A stretch of 64,000 bases of DNA from JAEYZM01 sp943372195 (GTDB lineage Bacteria > Bacteroidota > Bacteroidia > Sphingobacteriales > Sphingobacteriaceae). Below the pieces are notes generated by a model that was not told where the DNA came from, ran no database searches, and was given only the letters and a program-made list of their open reading frames with translations. Positions 51,045-60,314 of the stretch are shown here, piece by piece; positions within the stretch are counted from its first letter, which is position 1, and the number at the start of each line of letters is the position of its first letter. The DNA is taken from the NCBI GenBank assembly GCA_943372195.1, contig CALRXS010000006.1, forward strand, positions 62,001 to 126,000, in the 5' to 3' direction. A program made the translations under genes and the position numbers.

Positions 51045-54000
51045 TTATTTTGATGTGTTATCTTGAACTCTAATTACACTTTCATCACCATCGACATTTA
51101 ATTTAATTAAATAAATAGCGTTAGGTAATTCAGCGTTTGTATTATTCAATTCTACTTTATGAACACCAGCTGATAATTCAGTCAAGTCTTGAATGTTTTT
51201 AACTTTTCTACCTAATAAATCATACATCTCAATTTTAACCATTGAGGTTTTCTTTAAGTTGAAGTTCAAACTTGTAGAACCAGCAAATGGATTTGGCGCA
51301 GCATAGAAATTAAATATTTCTTTGTTTGCTGTTGATATACCTACAAATACTACATTAATTGTTCTTTTCTCAATAGTTACACAACCGCTTGCTACATTCG
51401 TAACTGTTAATGTCACCGTGTATGTGCCTGGTTGAGTGAACTCGTGGATAGGATTAGTTAAAGCTGATGTATTTGTCGGACTTGTTGGATCACCAAAGTT
51501 CCATATATAACTATTACCAGCTACAACTATTGCAGTAAACTTCACATTTAATCCGTTTAACGCTGTATCTGTATAACTTGCAATTGGAGCTGGTTTATTT
51601 GTTACTACTACTTGATCAGTATTCGCACAACCATTAGTATTTATAACAGTTACAGAATATGTACCTGCTGCATTTACTTTTATAGTTCTAGTTGTAGCAC
51701 CTGTAGACCATAAGTATGTTGCACCCGCGTTACCTGCATCTAATATAGTAGTGTCTTCAATACATATATTTAAATCAGAACCTAGGTTCACAATTGGTAA
51801 TGCATTAAATACAACATTAATTGAGTCTGTTGTTGTACAACCACCCGTTCCAGTTACAATAACTATATACAAGCCACTTGTTACAGGGTTAATTGTTCTT
51901 GTTGTTGCACCAGTATTCCATGAATAAGTTGCATTCGGATTTCCTGCATCTAATAATACGTTTTGTCCGACACAAGCTTTAACATCTGGACCTAATGCTT
52001 TAACCGGACTAGGAATAGTTGTTACTACGATATCATCTGTACTTGAACATCCGCTTGCATTTGTTACAGTCACAGTGTAAGTACCAGAAGTACTCACTGA
52101 AATGCTTTGAGTTGTAGCGCCTGTAGACCATAAATACGTCATACCTGCGTTACCTGCATCTAATACTGTTGGTGCACCTTCACAAATTGTTAGGTCGTTA
52201 CCTAATGCTACAGTTGGTGCTGTATTTACTTTTAAGTAACGAATGATATCACTATCACAACCCGTTGCAATATTTACAACTTTTGCTGTGAAAACTAATG
52301 TACTATCTAAATCACCTGCAGCTGCAACATAAGTCATGTTCAACCCGTTGAATACAATTGAGCCAGCTGGTGTTGTACCACCAATTCTCTTTACTTGAGC
52401 ATTTGTTACATTCCATGTAGTACCTAAATCAACAGCAGAGAAACCTGTTGGTGCAGTAAGTACATAAGTTAATGTATCAGCTAAACAAGCTTCATCTGGG
52501 TTTGTAGAAGTACCTGCGTTAAATACACCTTGGAAAGGTGATGCTTGAGCTACTGTAGAACCAGAAGGTCTTGGTAATAAATTAACAGAAACCATAGTTC
52601 TCTGACTTTCGCAACCACCAGTTATAAATGCACTTGATAACGAAGGATTTGCTGCACCCTTAGAAGTTGTTGCTAATACAAAGTCGGTTAAAGTATTATT
52701 ATCTGAATTACCGCTTCTACTAACACTGCTAGTCCCAGCTACACTTGTTATATCCACACCATTGCTAGTCCACTCTGAACCTATAACAATCGGATTTCCA
52801 CCAAATGTAATACTTGCAGTAGTAATGTTTGATACTGGCCAATTCAAAAAGACTGCATCAATTAATTTATTGTTATTATCTAAAATCATAGCCCAGCCAG
52901 AAAAAGTTGGGAATGAACCTGGATTCCAAAGTATATTGTTACCCCAGTAATTGTCTGATGAATTATCAGTTCTATATAATACCTGTCCGCCTGTCATTTG
53001 ATTTGGCAAGTTCCACGCAATAGTATTTACAGAACCAATTACTGTATAGCTATTGCTAACTATTACTTTCCAACCTGCAGTATTTAAGGTTGAGTTAGAC
53101 AAGTTCTGAATCTCTATCATATCTGTACCACCAACATCTATCTCTGTAATTTTTAATCCTTTGCTAGATGTGCCTGATGCTGTACTTACCCAATAGTTTG
53201 TGTTAGAAGTTAAAGATGGAGTAATTAAAGTGTCATTTGTTGACAATACGTTTGTGCCCGTAGCCGAATCGTACCAAGTATAATTCAATGATCCATTACT
53301 TGCAACCAAAGTTGCAGTACCGTTATAGCATACGCTACCCGCTACCAAAGCTGTTGGAGCTGTAGGTGTTGCATTAAATATTAAATCAACTTTAATACTA
53401 TCATTTAATCTCTCTGTATCGTTTACTAAGTTTACAAAAATTCTGAATCCGACTGTATCTGATAAATTAGAATTAAAATATCCAACACTTATTGTATCAC
53501 GAGCTCCTGAAGTTAAGCTTGGAATTGTTGTACTAATTGTATCTAGTATACCACCGCTCAACTGTGCAATTACATTAATATTAGTTTGATTAGCAGTACC
53601 TAAGTTTTCTACAACTAAAACTAAACTGTCTGTATTAACACCACATGCACCAGTGTTCGGAGAAAGTAATGATACAAGAGCCATATCATTTGCTGGAGCA
53701 ACAAACTCATCTGCACCTATACATGGTGTCGTTGTATTTCTAACATTAGCATCAATATCTGTTGTATAACCAACTAAAGGTGTTCCTTTCAAAAATAAAC
53801 CAACACCTTTAGTATGTAAATCAATATTACTAAAATGATTTGGAGCAGCAGATATAGAATTTGCGTCTCTATTAGTCGCTAATCTTAAACTAGGAATATC
53901 AGCGATATTACCTACTGAAGGATAATATGCTAACATACCTTGAGCACCTCTTACATAGTAGTTATTATAATTTACTACATTATATGAGGTATCGCCAACT

Positions 54001-57000
54001 TCAGAGTAAATTGAATATGATATTGAAGTATCAGAACTGTTTTCTCTAGTATTGCTGAACGAATTGTTAATCATATCAATTCCTTTTGCACCTGCACCAA
54101 AATGTATGCCTGCACCAAAGTTCGTATTAGTACTTGAAGTGCTAGTTGCAAAATTACTAGGCATGTGAATTGAATTGTAATATAGTTTCACACCACCAGT
54201 AGCTCTAATTGATATACCTACAGTACCTGTTGTGTTCAAATTGTTTGAACCAGCACCTTTCATGTCAGCTACAAAGTTATTATCAATAATAATGTTTTCA
54301 TTAATGGCATTTGATACTATTTCAATACCTCTACCACCAAATGCTCCTGAACCAGATGAAACATTCTGTATTTGATTTTTACTGATTATACCATTTTTAA
54401 AACCATCGTATAATGCAATACCCCAAGCTTGTTGAGCTGCTGTGTTTACTATATTCTTAACAATATTTCTCTCGATTCTTGTGTTTTGTGAAACCTCTAT
54501 CGCCATACCATACAATCTCAAATTCTCAGTTGTTACATCACTACCAATAATGTTGTCAGTAATAATTAAACTATCTGTTTGAGCTGTATCTATACCTCCA
54601 GAATAAATCGCAACAGAACCTCTGAATATATGATTACCAATAATTTTATTGTTAATATTTGTACCACCTGCTGAGTAAGGCAATGACGGTCCACCTAAGT
54701 GTATACCTATAGCATTACCTGCTGTACCAGCAGTGACAATACAATTTTTAATGGTGTTATGTGTAGCACCTAAGTTTTTACCTAAACTAATTAACTGTAT
54801 TGCTGCGTTATTAGAAGTAGTAGTATTGTTTACTATACTTAAATATCTACCATTGTTAGATCCACTTCCATCAATTGTAATTCTATCTGCACCATTCAAT
54901 CTAATCAATCCACCAGCAAATGAACCTGTAATTGTTCTAAGCGTATCACCGTTTGGCTTGATAGATATCATATAACCTCCGACTCCAATTTCTGCTACTT
55001 GATTTAATGGATGTAAACCTGTTTCTGTTAAGTTTGATGTAATGATAATTTCAACATTTCCATTTACAATATTTCCATTTATATAATCAAATACACCATT
55101 ATTACCCGTTAAGGTTGTAAATGCTTTACCTGTACCAACTAGTATTGTTCCTGAAATACCACTTCCAATACTATAAGATCCAGGTGAAAATGCAGGGAAA
55201 TTAGCGTTAGTAATATTTATTGAAGTTGCCTCATTATTCAAATCAGCAGGAGATGTTGTAATGTTTCCTAACAAATCTTTTGCTGCATAGAAATAATTTA
55301 AATCATCTCCAACAACTACAGCACTATCTAATAATGCATAGTTTATTACAAAGCTATATGGAGATGATGTATTTGTAGCTTCAACATATTTCCATCCGTT
55401 TGATGCAGATGTATTATTGACAAAAGTATTTGCATTTCTTTGTCTCTTGAAATATAATCTCGGTCTATTACCTACACTTGTATCAACTCCCGAAACATCT
55501 GAAATTGTTACATAATTATTTAGTGTGTAATTTGTCGTTGAAGTAGTGTTTGATATAGGTGCTGCTGTAATCTTCGGACCTGCGAAATCACCAGCAGTTT
55601 CGTATGCACCAATGTAAGGAGTAGAATTACGAAGGTTACCTAATCTATCTGTTAAAACAGGCAATAGTGACGTACCTGCTGCTGCTAATGGTGTACCAGT
55701 TTGTGGTACTAGTATTCTAGAACTATTAAATAATGGATTGCTATTAATACTATTCAAATCATATGGCGATGTAGTATTCAATGCTTGCCAATCTGTTAAT
55801 GTTGCTATGTTAACTAAATTCCAATAACCAATGAAACCAACTGGTACATGTAAGCTATTATAATTCGAAGTAAATGTTGTTGTATTGGTAGAAAAATAGA
55901 AAGCGTATTTCAGACCAACACCTGCTCTTGTTATATATATTGCATTATTTTTGAAATCTAAATTTGATGCTGTAGATACTTGGTACATACCATAAGTTGC
56001 ACCTGTAGTTGAAGCATTGTAGTCAAATGATATAGAGTTATTATAAAAATAAATGCCATCTGAACTACTATTGTAAATACCAAACAGTGAACCGTTTGAT
56101 CCAATGTTAAAAATTTCATTATTATATACTAAAGCTTCATTACCTACTGTATGATCTGAAGCAGTAAAGAAAATACCATAAAACGTTGAAGTTCCATTCG
56201 GTACGTTTAAGAAATAATCTGAAACTCTGTTGTTCTTAACTTCTGTTTTATTCGTTACGTTACTGAAATACAAACCATATTGTGTAGAATATACAAATCT
56301 GTTTTTGTTGCTAACGCTATTGTTGTTAACGACTAAACTGTCTTGGTAACTTGTAAATATTCCATACAAAGCTGGTTGTACTACTTTGTTGCCTTCTATT
56401 CTATTTCCTTTCGATGCAGCTGTACTACCAGATGTGCCAACCAAAGTAATACCGTAATAACCACCATACACTTCATTATTAATTACAGTATTATATTTAT
56501 AAAGTCCTGCTGTTGTTGCTGAAGTTGCGCTTCCTGAAAATACAATACCCGCATAGTTTGTTGATGTTGTACTATCACTTACATAAATTTTATTATTACG
56601 AATCGTATTAAAATCAGAACCTGTATTTACTCTAATACCAAAGGCAAAATTTGTAGTTAACAATCCTCTGTAACCCTTAACAATAAAACTATCAATAGTT
56701 ACATAATTAGCCCCGTCTAATAAAATTACATGTCTTGAAGCTGATTGATTTGAAATAAAGAATACCTCTGAATTATTCCCCTTGAAAGTAATTGTATTTG
56801 TAGAACTTGCTCCTTTAATGTTGCGTATTGTAATTTGCTCATTATAAGGGCCAGCACTTTGATTTACTGATACAATTACTGGTCCGCATACTCCATTTGC
56901 ATTCAACTCATTAATTGCTGCTGTTATTGTTGGGAATGTTGCGCCAACACCTCCTACAGTAACCGTACCCGATAAACCAGTTTTGATGTTATTTTTATAG

Positions 57001-59606
57001 CTAGTATCATTTGCAGCATTTCCATCAGCGCTTCCATTTGGCGATGTTGCCCATGCTTTTAAATTATAACTTGAATTAGCTGCAGTAATAAAAGTGCCTA
57101 AGACAACTGTTGTATCTGCACCTGGCAATAAAGCACCAATGAATGAAAATGAAGTTTGTACAACATTATTCACTGACCAATTTACTACTGCGGATGTTAA
57201 GTTTATTGCACCGAAGTTTTTAAGTTTAACAGAAACATTTGCAGTACCCGGACATATTTCAACTGGAGATACAAAGCTTGTAACACCAGCATCATCATTT
57301 ATAGGCGTAAATTCGTAAGCACCAGGGTCTGGTGTAGCAGATCTTGTTGCGCCAGTTATATCATCTGTAACTGATATTAATTGTGTACCTGAATTATTTA
57401 TAATTTGTGAATTCGGTTTCAATAAAGTTGCACTAGAAAAAACAGGTCTATCACTTACAGAATTTTGATCATATAAGCCTGGTGCTGCTTGCCATGCAGA
57501 CAATGTCGCATAACCTGTAGTAGATCTATATGCAATATTTCTTAATCCCGTTCCTGTTACTGTTGTATCTGTAAATAAATCATTATGGTTAGAAGTAATC
57601 GTAGAGGTTGTTGTATTAAAATACAAACACGCTTTGTTACCCGTACCTGGCTTTTGAACATAAATGATATTATTCTTAATATCTATTCTTGTTGCTGTTG
57701 TTGTTTGGTAAATACCATAACCTACTCCAGTAGTAGTAGCACCACCACTTAAAAACAATGTGTTATGATATACAAACATACCATCAGAAGAACTATTATA
57801 AATACCATAACTAGTCCCATTGCTGTTCAAATCATACATCACATTATTTGTAATCGTAGCTTCTTGTCCAGCAGGTGCATCATTTGCCGTAAAGTAAATC
57901 GCCGCTGATGTAGCTGAAAAAGTAGGTTGATTTGTGAATAAATTTCTAATGGTGTTTTTGCTAACATTTATAAACTTTGAATTGGTAGCAAAATATAAAG
58001 CATAACAAGTAGTATAAATATTTCTAACTTGTCTATACACATCATTTGAGACAATTTGAGTACTATCTGAAGCTACGTTATATAATCCGTATAAATAGAA
58101 ATCTCTAATTTTATTTCTTCTAATAATATTACCATTAACGTTTTTTGTTGCAGTTGTTCCTACAAATGAAATACCATAATATCCGCCTACAATTTCATTG
58201 TCTTCAAATACGTTATATCTAGCTGTTGTTGCCGTTGTTGCTGATGTTGAACTTCCTGATAATGCAATACCCGCAAATAGTGAAGAGGTGCTATTTGCAT
58301 CACTAATCAACTTACAATTTTTTATCGTATTATAACTCGCATTCCATAAATTAACTATCATACCTTTAGTAGATGCTGATGTTAATTCGAAAGTAAATCT
58401 ATCAAAGGTTATATAGTTTGCATCTTTTATTTGTAAAACATAATTCGTCGGATCAGATGCATCAGATGTATGAATTATCTTTGATCCATTTCCATTAAAT
58501 GTAACTGTATTGGTTGCACTTAAACCAGCAATGTTATTAATTGTTAATTTGCCCGTATATGTATTTGAATCAACGTTAAAAACTACCGGACCTGCAATAC
58601 CGCATGACATTGCAGTAATTGCATCATTAAAACTATTGAAATTGGTTCCTGATGTTGGTAAATTTTTATTAATTGTATAAGTACCGCTCGACATTAATGT
58701 TCTCATCAAAACTCTTACTGGGTTTGATGTATCAGCCACACTATTACAAGTTAATATACAACGATAATAAGTGTTCTGTAATGCAGAAGTACTAAATGAT
58801 GAATTGGTAGCACCCACTTGATTTGTCCAAGTGATACTATCTGTTGAACTCTGCCATTGATATGTTAAACCTGTACCAAAACTAGCTCCTTGTAAAGATA
58901 ATCCGAATGCAGTATTCGGACATGCTAATGTTGCATTAGTTACTGCATTACCGGCATTAGGGGGAGCCACACACGGAGATGCTGGCACAAATGTAATGGC
59001 ACCAGTAAACCATCTTGGATTATTTGGCATTGTTCCTGCCGGAAAAGTAATATTATAACCAACGTTTAATCCGTTAACTAATACGTCACCAGATTTAAGG
59101 CTTACACCTCCTGATGTAAATGTACTCGGACTTGGTACTGGTGAAGCACCGCTATAACTAATACTTGCTGATGATTCTAATGCAAATCTATAACTAGTAG
59201 CATTTGGAATAGTAAATAATAGGTTTTCGAACACATCGATTACACCATCAGATGTTACGGGTAATGAAGTTCTCGTTGCTATTACTATCCATCCGTCGGT
59301 AGTAGTTACATTAGGAGTAGCACCAGATAATGAAGTCGGATGATACCATAACTTCATATTTGCACCATTACTTGCAACTTTCATAAAGTTTGCAACTTTG
59401 GTCAAATTAATTGGTCCTCCACTGTTGTTTTCCACCACAAACGTGATACCACAGTTTCCAGATAAACCATTTCCTGCGGTGTAATTCGTACTACCTACTT
59501 GAGTACTAATTGTTGTCTGCGCAAAAAGACTGCTTGAATAAGTAATAATAATTATTCCAAGCATTAAAATCTTCTTAGCACATAGTGTTAGTAGATTGTT
59601 CTTCAT
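51045..59606 (-). CDS. 2853-residue secreted protein with beta-helix modules and T9SS sorting domain
   Basis: Residues 1-30 are a signal peptide (ending SSLFAQ). Three right-handed beta-helix modules follow: about 305-765, 875-1340 and 1480-1970. Each starts with a GT(Y/V/I)..(F)xT phrase and ends in GAYE or GADE. A lamin-tail-like domain reads LKITEIDVGGTDMIEIQNLS. Three 70-residue Ig-like repeats come next (LDAGN..YLWSTGATT), then a PKD domain (YIWNFGDPTSPTNTS). The last 80 residues are a T9SS type A sorting domain (FYAAPNPFAGSTSLNF, MYDLLGRKV, IYLIKLNVDG). It should cross the outer membrane by the T9SS and be attached to the surface or released. Beta-helix modules often bind or cut polysaccharides, but no catalytic residues were recognised. 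Confidence 0.9.
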   Translation of the reverse strand: MKNNLLTLCAKKILMLGIIIITYSSSLFAQTTISTQVGSTNYTAGNGLSGNCGITFVVENNSGGPINLTKVANFMKVASNGANMKLWYHPTSLSGATPNVTTTDGWIVIATRTSLPVTSDGVIDVFENLLFTIPNATSYRFALESSASISYSGASPVPSPSTFTSGGVSLKSGDVLVNGLNVGYNITFPAGTMPNNPRWFTGAITFVPASPCVAPPNAGNAVTNATLACPNTAFGLSLQGASFGTGLTYQWQSSTDSITWTNQVGATNSSFSTSALQNTYYRCILTCNSVADTSNPVRVLMRTLMSSGTYTINKNLPTSGTNFNSFNDAITAMSCGIAGPVVFNVDSNTYTGKLTINNIAGLSATNTVTFNGNGSKIIHTSDASDPTNYVLQIKDANYITFDRFTFELTSASTKGMIVNLWNASYNTIKNCKLISDANSTSSLFAGIALSGSSTSATTATTARYNVFEDNEIVGGYYGISFVGTTATKNVNGNIIRRNKIRDFYLYGLYNVASDSTQIVSNDVYRQVRNIYTTCYALYFATNSKFINVSKNTIRNLFTNQPTFSATSAAIYFTANDAPAGQEATITNNVMYDLNSNGTSYGIYNSSSDGMFVYHNTLFLSGGATTTGVGYGIYQTTTATRIDIKNNIIYVQKPGTGNKACLYFNTTTSTITSNHNDLFTDTTVTGTGLRNIAYRSTTGYATLSAWQAAPGLYDQNSVSDRPVFSSATLLKPNSQIINNSGTQLISVTDDITGATRSATPDPGAYEFTPINDDAGVTSFVSPVEICPGTANVSVKLKNFGAINLTSAVVNWSVNNVVQTSFSFIGALLPGADTTVVLGTFITAANSSYNLKAWATSPNGSADGNAANDTSYKNNIKTGLSGTVTVGGVGATFPTITAAINELNANGVCGPVIVSVNQSAGPYNEQITIRNIKGASSTNTITFKGNNSEVFFISNQSASRHVILLDGANYVTIDSFIVKGYRGLLTTNFAFGIRVNTGSDFNTIRNNKIYVSDSTTSTNYAGIVFSGSATSATTAGLYKYNTVINNEVYGGYYGITLVGTSGSTAASKGNRIEGNKVVQPALYGIFTSYQDSLVVNNNSVSNKNRFVYSTQYGLYFSNVTNKTEVKNNRVSDYFLNVPNGTSTFYGIFFTASDHTVGNEALVYNNEIFNIGSNGSLFGIYNSSSDGIYFYNNSISFDYNASTTGATYGMYQVSTASNLDFKNNAIYITRAGVGLKYAFYFSTNTTTFTSNYNSLHVPVGFIGYWNLVNIATLTDWQALNTTSPYDLNSINSNPLFNSSRILVPQTGTPLAAAGTSLLPVLTDRLGNLRNSTPYIGAYETAGDFAGPKITAAPISNTTSTTNYTLNNYVTISDVSGVDTSVGNRPRLYFKRQRNANTFVNNTSASNGWKYVEATNTSSPYSFVINYALLDSAVVVGDDLNYFYAAKDLLGNITTSPADLNNEATSINITNANFPAFSPGSYSIGSGISGTILVGTGKAFTTLTGNNGVFDYINGNIVNGNVEIIITSNLTETGLHPLNQVAEIGVGGYMISIKPNGDTLRTITGSFAGGLIRLNGADRITIDGSGSNNGRYLSIVNNTTTSNNAAIQLISLGKNLGATHNTIKNCIVTAGTAGNAIGIHLGGPSLPYSAGGTNINNKIIGNHIFRGSVAIYSGGIDTAQTDSLIITDNIIGSDVTTENLRLYGMAIEVSQNTRIERNIVKNIVNTAAQQAWGIALYDGFKNGIISKNQIQNVSSGSGAFGGRGIEIVSNAINENIIIDNNFVADMKGAGSNNLNTTGTVGISIRATGGVKLYYNSIHMPSNFATSTSSTNTNFGAGIHFGAGAKGIDMINNSFSNTRENSSDTSISYSIYSEVGDTSYNVVNYNNYYVRGAQGMLAYYPSVGNIADIPSLRLATNRDANSISAAPNHFSNIDLHTKGVGLFLKGTPLVGYTTDIDANVRNTTTPCIGADEFVAPANDMALVSLLSPNTGACGVNTDSLVLVVENLGTANQTNINVIAQLSGGILDTISTTIPSLTSGARDTISVGYFNSNLSDTVGFRIFVNLVNDTERLNDSIKVDLIFNATPTAPTALVAGSVCYNGTATLVASNGSLNYTWYDSATGTNVLSTNDTLITPSLTSNTNYWVSTASGTSSKGLKITEIDVGGTDMIEIQNLSNSTLNTAGWKVIVSNSYTVIGSVNTIAWNLPNQMTGGQVLYRTDNSSDNYWGNNILWNPGSFPTFSGWAMILDNNNKLIDAVFLNWPVSNITTASITFGGNPIVIGSEWTSNGVDITSVAGTSSVSRSGNSDNNTLTDFVLATTSKGAANPSLSSAFITGGCESQRTMVSVNLLPRPSGSTVAQASPFQGVFNAGTSTNPDEACLADTLTYVLTAPTGFSAVDLGTTWNVTNAQVKRIGGTTPAGSIVFNGLNMTYVAAAGDLDSTLVFTAKVVNIATGCDSDIIRYLKVNTAPTVALGNDLTICEGAPTVLDAGNAGMTYLWSTGATTQSISVSTSGTYTVTVTNASGCSSTDDIVVTTIPSPVKALGPDVKACVGQNVLLDAGNPNATYSWNTGATTRTINPVTSGLYIVIVTGTGGCTTTDSINVVFNALPIVNLGSDLNICIEDTTILDAGNAGATYLWSTGATTRTIKVNAAGTYSVTVINTNGCANTDQVVVTNKPAPIASYTDTALNGLNVKFTAIVVAGNSYIWNFGDPTSPTNTSALTNPIHEFTQPGTYTVTLTVTNVASGCVTIEKRTINVVFVGISTANKEIFNFYAAPNPFAGSTSLNFNLKKTSMVKIEMYDLLGRKVKNIQDLTELSAGVHKVELNNTNAELPNAIYLIKLNVDGDESVIRVQDNTSK
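51582..52211 (-). repeat. Three tandem 210-nt coding repeats
   Basis: Units 52211-52002, 52001-51792 and 51791-51582 each encode 70 residues with LxLGxD, LDAGN, WxTGATT and GCxxTD. The unit length is exact, and the DNA is visibly similar around the WSTGATT codons. The same unit occurs four times in the T9SS protein at 60315-64000. Confidence 0.9.
55590..58700 (-). repeat. Duplicated beta-helix modules of about 1.4 kb
   Basis: The module at about 57320-58700 and the module at about 55590-56980 follow the same order of phrases: TINNIAGLSATNTVTF versus TIRNIKGASSTNTITF, YGGYYGI and VYGGYYGI, SSSDGM/YHNT and SSSDGIYFYNN, and GAYE at the end. Boundaries are approximate. A third module near 53700-55165 is more distant. 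Confidence 0.75.
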
Positions 59607-59744
59607 TTGTATGTAATTTAATTTATAATTACAATATAAAGATCAATCTATTATAAATCAAGAAATGTTTTAAAAAAAATGATTTTAAATCTGTGTTACA
59701 ACAATTAAACAGAAATAAATACTAAAAAAAGCAAGAATAAAGAA

Positions 59745-60227
59745 TTATTTTTTGTACAGATGGTCCAATGGTAAAGGACTGTCTCTCTTTACTTCTGCTA
59801 GAACTATGTTTGAATGGAAGTGACCAACATTGGGTACATTTGAAAATTTATTCATTAAAAAATCATTATAAGTGTGTATGTCTGGAGAAACAATTTTTAA
59901 TAAATAATCATAATTACCAGATAAACCTATAACTTCTAATATTTCTGGAAGTTTAGAAATTGATTCCTCGAAATCTATCAATGCTTTTTTACTTTGTTCT
60001 TTCAAAGTAACATTACAATATACTACGATGTTTAATCCGACCTTCTGAGAATCAATTACCGCTACATATTTCTTAATAACCCCATCTTGTTCTAATCTTT
60101 TGATTCTTTCGTAAGTTGGAGTAGCAGAAAGCCCTACTTCTTTAGCTATATCTTTAATCGCTTTGGTAGAATCTTCTTGTAATATTTTGATAATATCAAT
60201 ATCTATTCGATCGTAAACTTGACTCAT
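59745..60227 (-). CDS. Lrp/AsnC family transcriptional regulator
   Basis: A protein of 160 residues. The N-terminal helix-turn-helix has YDRIDIDIIKILQEDSTKAIKDIAKEVGLSATPTYERIKRLEQDGVIKKY, and the C-terminal RAM domain has IVVYCNVTLKEQSKKALIDFEESISKLPEILEVIGLSGNYDYLLKIVSPDIHTYNDFLMNKF, with the effector-binding GxxDY phrase. It should bind DNA as a dimer or octamer and respond to an amino acid. It lies between the two T9SS genes; there is no evidence that it controls them. No promoter element was recognised. Confidence 0.93.
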   Translation of the reverse strand: MSQVYDRIDIDIIKILQEDSTKAIKDIAKEVGLSATPTYERIKRLEQDGVIKKYVAVIDSQKVGLNIVVYCNVTLKEQSKKALIDFEESISKLPEILEVIGLSGNYDYLLKIVSPDIHTYNDFLMNKFSNVPNVGHFHSNIVLAEVKRDSPLPLDHLYKK

Positions 60228-60264
60228 AATAATAATTTATACTAATGTAATAATTTTTAATAAT

Positions 60265-60300
60265 AAAAAAGGGGCAACGGTAAACCGTGCCCCTTTTTTT
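60265..60300 (-). terminator. Terminator after the second T9SS gene
   Basis: Stem GGGGCAACGG with CCGTGCCCC (one bulged A), TAAA loop, A-run and T-run on either side. It ends the gene at 60315-64000 on the minus strand and could work in both directions. Confidence 0.9.
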
Positions 60301-60314
60301 ATTTTGATAATTAA

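Noticed and set aside
51045..60227. Lrp regulator as controller of both neighbouring T9SS genes
   Set aside because: It is only adjacency: no shared upstream motif was found before the large gene, and the start of the other gene is outside the window.
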